DNA from: Gammaproteobacteria bacterium
GTDB lineage: Bacteria > Pseudomonadota > Gammaproteobacteria > Beggiatoales > Beggiatoaceae
Assembly: GCA_003645255.1 (NCBI GenBank)
Contig: QNES01000017.1
Span: forward strand, 1 to 39,689
Direction of reading: 5' to 3'
Length of the DNA stretch: 39,689 nt
Both the position numbers and the translations under genes were made by a program. A model generated the notes under the pieces. That model worked only from the letters and a program-made list of their open reading frames with translations. It had not been told where the DNA came from and searched no databases. Below, in pieces: positions 24,824 to 33,169 of this stretch (positions within the stretch are counted from its first letter, which is position 1; each line of letters opens with the position of its first letter).

Positions 24824-25278
24824 GGCGATTTTTTCCTTATTCTTGATATTCAAATTAGCAATTTCTAATAAAATAATATATACCTTATGACAATCTATTT
24901 TGAACAATGACAATCAAGGGTTGGGAGTGATGTCTGAAAGTTATTTTAAGGTATATTAGAATATTATTATATTAACAAATTCTAATTTTATTATCCAGTT
25001 TTCGCTATAGACGTTCAGAAAAATAATTTCACACAATAAACCTGTCAGGTATTCAAATTGTTTTTTGAATTTATCAATATATTATTTATTTTTTTGTATA
25101 ATTAATAATCTTTGTATTGGACATTTTATTTAACTTCTTTATTTAACTAAATTTTAATTGTTTGAATCAGAATTAACAAAATTTTAGAATTATTCAGAAT
25201 AAACCCATTGTAGGGGCAGATCTACGTGTCTGCCCTTTGTGAATTTATTTTTCTGAACATCTATAGAAAAAAACAAAA
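24824..25278. other. Gene-free gap with two repeat copies
   Basis: About 455 bases of AT-rich spacer between divergent genes. It includes an AAACCTGTCAGGT copy (25038-25052) and a TGTAGGGGCAGATCTACGTG to GCCCT copy (25209-25236). The latter lies about 40 nt upstream of the SPFH gene. No promoter could be fixed. Confidence 0.5.
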
Positions 25279-26922
25279 ATGTTATTTAATACAACCATGG
25301 ATGCGCTAAAAAAGTTCCTTATTTACAATATTTTCCTGGTTATTTTCGGTGTGATTGGATTTCTACTTTGGAAATCCCTTTTTATAACTGAATCAGGTTA
25401 CATTTACCATTTTCAAGATCGGATTATGCGTAAAGAGTCAGTGATTTTCGTTCCGGGACTTCATTTTAGATTTCCCTTTTCGTTTCGTGTCACACGTTAT
25501 ACCAGAGCATGGACGGTATCTTTTGGTGATTTTTATAGCGGTTATCAGGTTCGCCGTAAGGGTCCACTGAAGATTACTTTTGCAGATAGCTACACCGCAA
25601 CAATACCAGCCAATTTCCGCTTTAAATTACCAGGGGAAAAAGACTCTGAAAAGTGGATTATTAGAATTCATCAAGATTTTAGAAGTTTTGATGAATTGAT
25701 TGATTCTCTTTTGATTGAAATAGCTCGTGATGTGGCAGTGAATACGGCAACACAATTCACAGGCGAAGAATTTTTTCTGGGTGGCTTCAATCAGTTCAAA
25801 GCCGCATTAGCGGATCAACTCCGTGGCGGTGTCTATAAAACTGAACGCAAACAATTTGAGGTTGAAGAAATGGGTTTAGCCCGTATTGGTCTAGGGCAGG
25901 AAAAGTCAACGCAATTGCAAAAAACCACTAAACTGGTTTGGAAAACCGTGCCGATAAGGGGTGAAGATAATAAGGTGGTGCGTTTAGAAAATCCCCTTGA
26001 TGATTATGGAATTGAAGTTACCCAGATCACTTTGGGTGAACCGGTTGCTGAACGGCTATTGCAAATGATGCTGGTTGACAATAAACGTTTAGTTGCTGAA
26101 CGTATAAAAGCCGTGCAAACGCAAGAAACCAATAAAGAACAGGCAAGAACGGTGCAACTTCAGTTTGAGATTGAACGTATTCGGAATTCGCAAAAAAAGC
26201 TCAACGAAAAGGAAATGGCTCTCATCGACAAACAACGTGAAATTGAAGAAGCCAAAAAACAAGCCGAAAAGGAAATTGTTGAGTATGAAAAAGCTAAGGA
26301 TTTAGCTTTCCTTCAAAAAGCGAAAGAACTCGTTATTGTTCAGGAAAACCAGAAGATTGAGTTGGCAAAAAAAGCGGAAGAACTCGCCGTTGTTAAAGCT
26401 AATGAACAAGTTCAGGTGGCGAAAAAAGCCGAAGAATTAGCATTGGTTGAAGCAGAACAGAAAATTCAATTGGCGAAAAAAGCGGAAGAATTAGCTATTG
26501 TTGAGGCGGAAAAGAAAATCAAAATGGCGAAAAAATCGGAAGAATTAGCCGTTTCTCAGGCAAATAAGGAAATTCAAAAAGCTAACTTTGAATCGGCACA
26601 ATTTGAGGCTCAGGCGATTCAAGAAACAGGGATTGCTGAAGCTAAAATTATCAAGGCAAAGTATGATGCCCTGAATCCAGATATTTACCTGGCTGAAATT
26701 AAAAGAGACATTGCCGGCGTTATTTACCCTAATTTAAAGGGGATAAATTTAACAATGCCACATAACATCGTTAATTTGGGGGCTGGTAAAGAAAGTCATC
26801 TTCAAACTAACCTTGATGTATTATCAAGCTTTGCGACTATTGGTGTCATGGATAGCTTGGAGAAAAAAGCGCAAGGGCATGAAACAAAGAAGGGCGATAA
26901 CGAAGATTCGCCCCTACAATAG
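25279..26922 (+). CDS. SPFH/Band 7-like membrane protein with 18-residue helical repeats
   Basis: The 547-residue product has an N-terminal transmembrane segment (about 14-32) and an SPFH/prohibitin-like region (about 35-265), then a long charged helix (about 270-450). Residues 346-435 are five consecutive 18-residue repeats of the form KKAEELAxVxAxxxIxLA. The C-terminal part (about 450-547) holds YLAEIKRDIAGVIYPNLKGI and a loose tail. SPFH proteins build oligomeric membrane scaffolds. Starts at 25279 and at M9 (25303) are both possible; neither has a clear Shine-Dalgarno. The last codons are encoded by a dispersed DNA repeat. Likely followed by the convergent DUF697 gene. Confidence 0.85.
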   Translation: MLFNTTMDALKKFLIYNIFLVIFGVIGFLLWKSLFITESGYIYHFQDRIMRKESVIFVPGLHFRFPFSFRVTRYTRAWTVSFGDFYSGYQVRRKGPLKITFADSYTATIPANFRFKLPGEKDSEKWIIRIHQDFRSFDELIDSLLIEIARDVAVNTATQFTGEEFFLGGFNQFKAALADQLRGGVYKTERKQFEVEEMGLARIGLGQEKSTQLQKTTKLVWKTVPIRGEDNKVVRLENPLDDYGIEVTQITLGEPVAERLLQMMLVDNKRLVAERIKAVQTQETNKEQARTVQLQFEIERIRNSQKKLNEKEMALIDKQREIEEAKKQAEKEIVEYEKAKDLAFLQKAKELVIVQENQKIELAKKAEELAVVKANEQVQVAKKAEELALVEAEQKIQLAKKAEELAIVEAEKKIKMAKKSEELAVSQANKEIQKANFESAQFEAQAIQETGIAEAKIIKAKYDALNPDIYLAEIKRDIAGVIYPNLKGINLTMPHNIVNLGAGKESHLQTNLDVLSSFATIGVMDSLEKKAQGHETKKGDNEDSPLQ

Positions 26923-26954
26923 AAGGGCGAACACTTATGTTCGCCCCTACGCCC
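26891..26954. repeat. TGTAGGGGC-family repeat overlapping the SPFH gene end
   Basis: AGGGCGATAACGAAGATTCG to CCCCTAC (26891-26917) and AGAAGGGCGAACACTTATG to TCGCCCCTAC (26921-26950) are two family members in tandem. The first encodes the last residues of the SPFH protein. Confidence 0.6.
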
Positions 26955-26956
26955 TT

Positions 26957-27526
26957 TTATGTTGGAGTTTCAGCCGGTTGAGCGGTTTTAGGCGTGACAA
27001 ATTCTTTACCCTTTTCAAAGAGGGCTTTAAATTTCTCCCGAACTTTATCGGGATCAAAGCTAAGAAATGTGCCACCTGATTCAAAGTGTTCAATAAATAC
27101 CTTGCCAACAGCATAAGTGCCAGCACCACCCAGAGCAGCCATACTTACCATACCTGACACTTGTCCAACCACGGGAATAACCTTGACAAGACTCGCAAGG
27201 GGAGCTGCAGCTGTAACGGGGAGTGCACCACCCAATAAAGAAGCTATTAATGGTTTCACAATATCCTTTGAAAATTCAACGTCATACTGCGTAGCGAGAC
27301 TATGCAACATTTGAAGTTGGACGCTGGTCAAAGCAGCGAGATCCAGCAAGGGTATCGGTACTAAACCGACTGCTATTGAACCCACAGCATATTTATTGAC
27401 TGTGTTGTGAGCATGGGTAAATCTTTCAACTCTTTCGTCAATAGCCTGCTCCATAGTTGTTGAAGTAGGATTGTCGGTTGCAACGTTGGCTTTATTATGT
27501 TCGTTGTTAGTGTCAGTCGTTTCCAT
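26957..27526 (-). CDS. DUF697-family membrane protein
   Basis: A 189-residue protein with a polar N-terminus rich in Thr and Asn (1-30), then helical hydrophobic stretches (about 45-65, 87-110, 110-135) typical of DUF697: VGSIAVGLVPIPLLDLAALT, LASLLGGALPVTAAAPL and the glycine-rich VGQVSGMVSMAALGGAGTYA. A charged C-terminal tail follows. DUF697 partners often sit with GTPases (YcjX/YcjF type). AGAGG lies before the ATG. It is convergent with the SPFH gene, so joint function is only suggested. The membrane location is inferred from hydrophobicity. Confidence 0.85.
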   Translation of the reverse strand: METTDTNNEHNKANVATDNPTSTTMEQAIDERVERFTHAHNTVNKYAVGSIAVGLVPIPLLDLAALTSVQLQMLHSLATQYDVEFSKDIVKPLIASLLGGALPVTAAAPLASLVKVIPVVGQVSGMVSMAALGGAGTYAVGKVFIEHFESGGTFLSFDPDKVREKFKALFEKGKEFVTPKTAQPAETPT

Positions 27527-27624
27527 ATCAAAACCTCTTTTTTATCAAAATTTCCCATAAAGGGACGTACTTAATTAAGGCAATATCGAAAATTATATAC
27601 GCCGTTTGAGAACGCGCATCAAAC

Positions 27625-27654
27625 AAATACTATTTTTAAAAAAACAGTATTTCT
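27625..27654 (-). terminator. AAATACT/AGTATTT hairpin after the channel gene
   Basis: AAATACT (27625-27631) and AGTATTT (27646-27652) flank an AT-only loop, 38 nt past the stop of the minus-strand gene at 27692. It matches the palindromes at 16503, 29971 and 33173. Stem is weak. Confidence 0.4.
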
Positions 27655-27691
27655 CGATCAAACCCTCTTCACGAAGGATAAACAGGTTAAA

Positions 27692-29950
27692 TTAACCTTT
27701 AAGAATAATTATTGTACTCACAAAAATAATAATCATTAAGGGATAAAATACCCTGCTAAAGTATTTTATGCGAGCAATCCAAAGCTGGCTACCCTCAGTT
27801 TTTTCACTACCCTTAAGCCCTAATGACAATTCTACCACAATAATAAATATTGCCAAGAAGTAAATCATATAGAAAAAATATTCCATCAAAAAAATGTAAT
27901 CAATTTTAGGCATTTCTGAAGACATTTTTAAATGAAACAATGAGCTTGCCACTATCATATTAACACCGATACCCACGGCGGTTTTATAATCACCAATAAA
28001 AAATGCAAGATAACCAAGCATAACTATAAACAGGGTTGGCAATAAATTTTTTAAGATGAAGTTAAAAACGTGCCGCTCAATTTCGACTGTCGCGTTGAAT
28101 TGAGAATATTCAATTCGTTGTTGTGCGCCCACCAGTTCAAGCAATCCCAAGGTTGAATCATTCGTTTTGGTGTTTTGAAAAAATGACATATGGTTAACTT
28201 TCCAACCCCCAACTGAAAAGAATTTCTTTGTTTCAGAAGAATTTGCACCTTGCGCTTCGTTCTGACTTAGGTTCATACCTCGTAAATCAGGCACATAGAT
28301 TAAGTTATTTCGGGTCAATGTATTATGCCGAAAATAAATTGGCAAAACTTGTTTATCTAATGGATAATCGCGAAAATCCAAATCGACTTTAAATTGCGTT
28401 TTGATCCGATAAGTTTTCGTTGTCACACCCTGTTCAATAGATGATTCCTGTTCAAGAACCTGTGTTAATAAATTACTATCATCCGGGTCATAAATATTAA
28501 CAAAATTAATATTCTTGTCATTAAACTGACTTTTAAAGCGGAACCAAAGATAAAAATCGGCGGTAAAAGTCGAACTGCCAGCATTGAGTTCACTAACATC
28601 GTTAAAATCAATACCAACATAAACTACCTGCGCTCGGCTCATAAACTTACCTTTGAAATGAATAATTTCATTATCCAGCACTTTTTGTAACAGATTATCT
28701 ATATTCTGCAAATAGCTCAAAGGTTGGTATTGTTCACTGGCGACAAGGCCTATACCACTCTTATAAATACCGATGGGTATTGATTTAATGGCATCACCAT
28801 TTTTATCAAAGTAAATATCACCTGTGACTCCTTCTACGGCATTGGAGATATTAGATAATTGCCATAAGCTATCTTTTACCGCCTCACGCTTTTCTTTAAG
28901 ACTAATCGTCTTTCCCTTCGCTTTTCCCTTTTCCAAGGTTTTTTTGATAGCTTCAACAGCCACCATCGCAGCATCATAGTACATAGCTGAAGTTGCGATG
29001 GATTCTTTTGGGTATTTTTTATCAAAAAATTCACGCTGAAAGTCCTGAGCACGTTTACCCGCAATATCAATGAGAAAGGGTGATGCTAGATAAATACCAT
29101 CAGTATAGTAACCGGGGTAGTTTTTTTCTTGTGGATATTGCTCCTTGAAAGTTTGTATAAAATGACTGCTCGCCAACGCGTCTGCTCCAATCATGGGCAC
29201 TTTGCGTTCTAAGTATCGCAATCTGGTGATAACTTTTATGGCTTCGGTTGAATGCGTTGCCAAAAACAACATACCGTATTCATCTTCTCGCTCCAAGATA
29301 TTAACCATTTTGGTTAACTGCTTATCAAAGCTTGTGCTATCATTGAAACTCCACTGATGTTCAATTTTCAGCTGCATCCCTTTTGCTGCTTGTATAAATG
29401 TTGCAGCCAGTGTTTTTCCATAAGGATCTTCGTCAAAAAGAACATAAGCCTTTTTATGATCCAGAACCTTATGTGTATAGTGTGCGAGTAATGCACCTTG
29501 ATCACTATTATTGAAAATGACGCGGAAATACCAATCGTTATTTTCCGTAATTTCGTTAGCGGTTGCACTACCTGTGATAGCCGCTATGCCCTGTTGTTGG
29601 TAAATGGGAGCCGCTGCCAGGGAACTCCCACTGGTATAATGTCCAATAACTGCCAGGGCATCACTATTCACAATTTCCAATGCCCTTTCTTTCGCCTTAT
29701 TCGCTTCATTTTCATCATCAAATTGAAGCAATTTAACCTGTTGACCGGCAATACCGCCCTGCCGGTTCACATGATCAAGATACAACTGAGCACCTTGGAG
29801 CATTGCCTCACCGTTGCTTTTTTTCATGGGTCCTGCTATAGCGATATAAAGCGTGTCATCACTCAAAAAAACATTTTTTCCAATACTCAATAATATAACG
29901 AAAAATAGAGCAACAAAAAAGAATAATCCAAATTTGGTTTTCAAAGTCAT
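27692..29950 (-). CDS. Pentameric ligand-gated ion channel with N-terminal periplasmic-binding-protein domain
   Basis: The 752-residue product joins a type I periplasmic-binding fold to a Cys-loop-family channel. After an anchor or signal helix (about 8-24), residues about 33-410 match branched-chain amino-acid binding proteins (IAIAGPMKKSNG, GHYTSGSS, DEDPYGKT, SAMYYDAAMVAVEA). Residues about 430-625 form the beta-sandwich ligand domain with the channel hallmark LDFRDYPLDKQVL (about 524-536); there are no Cys-loop cysteines. Four membrane helices follow: TM1 LKNLLPTLFIVMLG with its proline, TM2 about 656-676, TM3 about 685-711, TM4 about 734-750. It aligns with GLIC from Y-K to MPKIDY without gaps. 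I chose the ATG at 29950; a GTG at 29962 is also in frame. The gene lies downstream of a binding-protein lipoprotein gene. Confidence 0.9.
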   Translation of the reverse strand: MTLKTKFGLFFFVALFFVILLSIGKNVFLSDDTLYIAIAGPMKKSNGEAMLQGAQLYLDHVNRQGGIAGQQVKLLQFDDENEANKAKERALEIVNSDALAVIGHYTSGSSLAAAPIYQQQGIAAITGSATANEITENNDWYFRVIFNNSDQGALLAHYTHKVLDHKKAYVLFDEDPYGKTLAATFIQAAKGMQLKIEHQWSFNDSTSFDKQLTKMVNILEREDEYGMLFLATHSTEAIKVITRLRYLERKVPMIGADALASSHFIQTFKEQYPQEKNYPGYYTDGIYLASPFLIDIAGKRAQDFQREFFDKKYPKESIATSAMYYDAAMVAVEAIKKTLEKGKAKGKTISLKEKREAVKDSLWQLSNISNAVEGVTGDIYFDKNGDAIKSIPIGIYKSGIGLVASEQYQPLSYLQNIDNLLQKVLDNEIIHFKGKFMSRAQVVYVGIDFNDVSELNAGSSTFTADFYLWFRFKSQFNDKNINFVNIYDPDDSNLLTQVLEQESSIEQGVTTKTYRIKTQFKVDLDFRDYPLDKQVLPIYFRHNTLTRNNLIYVPDLRGMNLSQNEAQGANSSETKKFFSVGGWKVNHMSFFQNTKTNDSTLGLLELVGAQQRIEYSQFNATVEIERHVFNFILKNLLPTLFIVMLGYLAFFIGDYKTAVGIGVNMIVASSLFHLKMSSEMPKIDYIFLMEYFFYMIYFLAIFIIVVELSLGLKGSEKTEGSQLWIARIKYFSRVFYPLMIIIFVSTIIILKG

Positions 29951-29970
29951 TTTAATTAACACCCTATGTT

Positions 29971-29985
29971 AGAAATAGTATTTCT
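29971..29985. repeat. AGAAATA/TATTTCT palindrome
   Basis: AGAAATAGTATTTCT is a perfect palindrome around one base, between the lipoprotein gene and the channel gene. Its minus strand carries the AGAAATACTATTT motif also present at 33173-33185. Confidence 0.5.
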
Positions 29986-29995
29986 TTCTTTAATA

Positions 29996-30034
29996 TAACT
30001 ACTCAGGGCTTGCGCGTGGGATTGCCCCTACAAT
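29996..30034. repeat. Composite repeat TAACTACTCAGGGCTTGCGC to GCCCCTACAAT
   Basis: A joined copy of the TGAGTAGTTA and TGTAGGGGC families, matching the reverse of 11729-11770. It sits between the lipoprotein gene and the channel gene. Confidence 0.55.
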
Positions 30035-31764
30035 TAATCTTTTAATGACCACCTACTGATGTGTTGCCCACCAAATGCGATATGATACCAATCTTTAACC
30101 CGAGGTTTTACCAAAAATTTGGCATTATTAAAGTAGAGAGGAATAATAGCCACCTCTTCTTCCGTTAATATTTGTTCAGCACGGTGGTTGAATTCCTTTC
30201 TATGTTGTGCTTTCCCTCCAAATTGCCCATCATCTATCATCTTATCAAACAATTCACTGTTTTTTCCACTCAGCCAATTAAAACCAGTACTCGAATGAAA
30301 AGCACCTAACCAATTAATCGCGTCTGGATAATCAACACACACTGAATAGCGAAAAAGATGTGGTGAGGTTGCAGGTTGAAGTGGGATAATAGCATCATTG
30401 TAACGCTTCCAATCAATAGCCTGTATCTCAATGTCAATATTCAAATAATGTTTCAGCAGCGTTTTGATTCCTTCAGCAATCTCTTCATGAGTCTCGCTCG
30501 TATTATGCATCAAAACGAGTTTAGGAAAATTTTTACCATCGGGATAGCCTGCCTCCGCCAACCATTCCTTCGCTTGTTTGGGATTAAATGGAATACCAAC
30601 TTGCTCTTCCTTGGAGTTGACAGAACCAAAACTTAAAGGATGAGCTAGGGTTGTCGCTAAAAAATGACTTCCCTTAATAACAACGTCAATTAAAATCTGT
30701 TTATCAACAGCGGCAGAAATCGCCTTGCGAACCAACAAATTATCAGTCGGAGCTCGTTGAGTATTGAATCCGTACCATTCCGTGCAAGCTTGCTGTACTA
30801 CCTTTATATCCTTAGACAATGTGGGATTAGTTTGAATACGGGGAATTTCCGCCTGTGGCAATTTTAAATACACTTCCCCACCCATAATATCCAGCTCATT
30901 ATTTTCATACATGGCTAAGCCAATTGAACTTTCTGGAATAACATAGTAATGCACCTCATGAATATTAACCTGAGCGGCTTCATAATAATCAGGATTTTTG
31001 GTCAAAACGATTTTATTGCCTTTATCCCATTCAGTTAGCCTATAAGAACCGTTAGTTTGAATGTGCTGCGGTTCGGTCCATTGCTTTCCATATTTTTCAA
31101 TAATATGACGTGGCAATGGCCAATAAACTTCGCCGCTCACCATGGCGGGAAAATAGGCTTCTGCAAACTCAAGTATAAATTCAACCGTGTAATCGTCAAT
31201 TGCCCGGACACCTAAAGATGATCGTTCCATTTTGCCCTGAACGATAGCATCATAATTTTTTATGAGATAAAATTGGGCTTTCTCATTTTCAACTAAATTG
31301 CGTTGCATGGTCCAAACAATATCATGGGCTGTCACCGGTTTACCATCTGTCCATTTGACATCATGACGGAGGTTGAAAGTATAAACAGTACCGTCTTCAC
31401 TGACTTGCCAATCAGTTGACAGTTCAGGCACCACTTGATAAGGAACAGTGCCATTATCCGATTCCATTTCATAAAGTGCTAACTGACTATCAGTATCCGT
31501 TTTTTGATCTGCGGATTTCGGGGCAATTTCAAAATCTGTTAAGCTTAGAAACAGTTGTTCAACCAATTCACTTTGAACCACTTCAGAAACTAACCCTGGA
31601 TCCAGGATACCCACATTACCATCCAAAGGTATCCGAATAACCCCAGGGGGTATTTCAGCCTTTTTTTGTTGAAGGGTACCATCATGATTTTGCTGTTCAC
31701 AGCCGCTGATTAAAACCATGAAACACCCTAGGATTAAAACTATCCATTTGAAAAATATAGACAT
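30034..31764 (-). CDS. ABC-type oligopeptide substrate-binding lipoprotein (SBP_bac_5)
   Basis: The 576-residue product begins with a lipoprotein signal peptide ending in the lipobox LISGC, then an SBP_bac_5 fold (about 60-570) with VPELSTDWQVSEDGTVYTFN, the family DVKWTDGKPVTAHDIVWT and TNGSYRLTEWDKGNKI. The SWxxxxL-type ends of DppA/OppA are in the last third. I chose the ATG at 31764 because GAGGT lies 8 nt before it; the upstream ATG at 31779 would place that signal inside the gene. No ABC permease or ATPase gene is near, which is unusual. It ends about 83 nt before the channel gene start, so it is a candidate partner. Peptide or nickel-type ligand not determinable. Confidence 0.92.
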   Translation of the reverse strand: MSIFFKWIVLILGCFMVLISGCEQQNHDGTLQQKKAEIPPGVIRIPLDGNVGILDPGLVSEVVQSELVEQLFLSLTDFEIAPKSADQKTDTDSQLALYEMESDNGTVPYQVVPELSTDWQVSEDGTVYTFNLRHDVKWTDGKPVTAHDIVWTMQRNLVENEKAQFYLIKNYDAIVQGKMERSSLGVRAIDDYTVEFILEFAEAYFPAMVSGEVYWPLPRHIIEKYGKQWTEPQHIQTNGSYRLTEWDKGNKIVLTKNPDYYEAAQVNIHEVHYYVIPESSIGLAMYENNELDIMGGEVYLKLPQAEIPRIQTNPTLSKDIKVVQQACTEWYGFNTQRAPTDNLLVRKAISAAVDKQILIDVVIKGSHFLATTLAHPLSFGSVNSKEEQVGIPFNPKQAKEWLAEAGYPDGKNFPKLVLMHNTSETHEEIAEGIKTLLKHYLNIDIEIQAIDWKRYNDAIIPLQPATSPHLFRYSVCVDYPDAINWLGAFHSSTGFNWLSGKNSELFDKMIDDGQFGGKAQHRKEFNHRAEQILTEEEVAIIPLYFNNAKFLVKPRVKDWYHIAFGGQHISRWSLKD

Positions 31765-32108
31765 TTTTATAAACCTCATTTTGATCTTTACTATGAACCT
31801 ATCCCACTATTCGTTTTTGAGCTTAGAAATCCGATTTTTGGTCAAAAAACCCATTATTTTTATTCATTATTCTGCATTTTTGAATAGGGCGGATAGGTTC
31901 ATAGTAATTAAATTAATGTTAGATGTCAATTCATTAATTCTGAACTATCCACCATTAATTAATTATTTTTTACCCATTTTCCATAAAAGTTTCCGGTATA
32001 TCACGATCTGCCATCTAATCACCTGCAAAAGGTAAATAACGAAATGCCCTACGGTTGCACTGTCCGTTACAAAGAGAATGTTTTCGGATGGATACTAATT
32101 AACTTGTA
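31765..32108. other. Gap with a perfect 15-bp inverted repeat
   Basis: ACTATGAACCTATCC (31790-31804) and GGATAGGTTCATAGT (31891-31905) bound a 116-bp segment, with a few more matching bases inside (CTATTC/GAATAG). It looks like a short MITE-type element. The rest, up to the hldD stop at 32109, is AT-rich with no gene. Confidence 0.6.
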
Positions 32109-33110
32109 TTAAATTTTGGATGAAATAAACCCTAATACTTTATTGAAAGTGGAAGTTTTTCCCTTTCTAGCATTTAAGCAGTCTAAATATTCCTTTACGC
32201 CTTCCTCTACCGTTTTAAAGTGCCGATCATAACCTATTTCACGTAAAGCGGTGATGTTCGCTTGAGTAAAACTTTGGTAGCAATTTTGCAAATGTTCTGG
32301 GAAGGGAATGTATTCAATCGCACCTTTTCCATGCCAAGCGATAACGGCGTTCGCAACGTCATTAAAACTTTGGCTGCGTCCGGTACCCACATTGAAAATA
32401 CCCATTTTTTTGGGATTATCCATCAACCATAAGTTGACATCAACTACATCACGAACATAAACAAAATCACGGCTTTGTTTACCGTTGGCGTAGCCATCAT
32501 AGCCCTCAAATAATTTAACTTTTTCATCCCTCAATAATTGCTGATTAAAATGATAAGCGACACTCGCCATACTGCCCTTATGTTGTTCACGGGGACCATA
32601 AACATTAAAGTAACGTAAACCAACAATTTGTGAGGTGGCAATTCCAAGAAAGCGGCGCACATATTGATCAAATAAGAATTTAGAATAACCGTACATATTC
32701 AAAGGAGATTCAAGGCTACGCTCTTCTTTAAATACGGTACCGCCACCATAAACTGAGGCACTAGAAGCGTAAAAAAAGGGTACTTGGCGGGATAAACAAT
32801 AATGCAGTATTGTTTTGGAATAATCATAATTATTTGTCATCATGTAATGCCCATCCCATTCGGTTGTACTGGAACAGGCACCTTGATGAAAAATAGCTTT
32901 TATTGAAGCCGAAAAATATTCCCGCTTGGCTATTCGTTTTAAAAAAGCGTCTTTTTCTTGATAATCATAAATTTCACAATCGACTAGATTCTTAAATTTT
33001 TCACCTTTAGTTAGATTATCCACTACCAAAATTTTGGTATAGCCGCGCTCATTGAGTGCTTTGACAATATTGCTGCCAATAAATCCAGCCCCACCTGTAA
33101 CAATAATCAT
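32109..33110 (-). CDS. hldD: ADP-L-glycero-D-manno-heptose 6-epimerase
   Basis: HldD makes ADP-L-glycero-D-manno-heptose, the precursor of the lipopolysaccharide inner core. The 333-residue SDR protein begins [14 protein letters not shown], with [32 protein letters not shown] and the catalytic [25 protein letters not shown] and [11 protein letters not shown] complete the family pattern. AGGAG lies 11 nt before the ATG. It starts 59 nt after the end of hldE on the same strand, so the two are probably one operon. Confidence 0.96.
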   Translation of the reverse strand: MIIVTGGAGFIGSNIVKALNERGYTKILVVDNLTKGEKFKNLVDCEIYDYQEKDAFLKRIAKREYFSASIKAIFHQGACSSTTEWDGHYMMTNNYDYSKTILHYCLSRQVPFFYASSASVYGGGTVFKEERSLESPLNMYGYSKFLFDQYVRRFLGIATSQIVGLRYFNVYGPREQHKGSMASVAYHFNQQLLRDEKVKLFEGYDGYANGKQSRDFVYVRDVVDVNLWLMDNPKKMGIFNVGTGRSQSFNDVANAVIAWHGKGAIEYIPFPEHLQNCYQSFTQANITALREIGYDRHFKTVEEGVKEYLDCLNARKGKTSTFNKVLGFISSKI

Positions 33111-33169
33111 GGTTTTAATTTTTCTCCTGTTTTATCAAGAAACCGAATCCAAATCTGGGTTGCTTTTTT

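Noticed and set aside
24824-24913. The longer start of the DUF302 gene at 24913
   Set aside because: AAGGAAA and a proper signal peptide belong to the ATG at 24823.
26813-27079. Frame crossing the end of the SPFH gene into the DUF697 gene
   Set aside because: It runs through a dispersed repeat and antisense DUF697 coding sequence.
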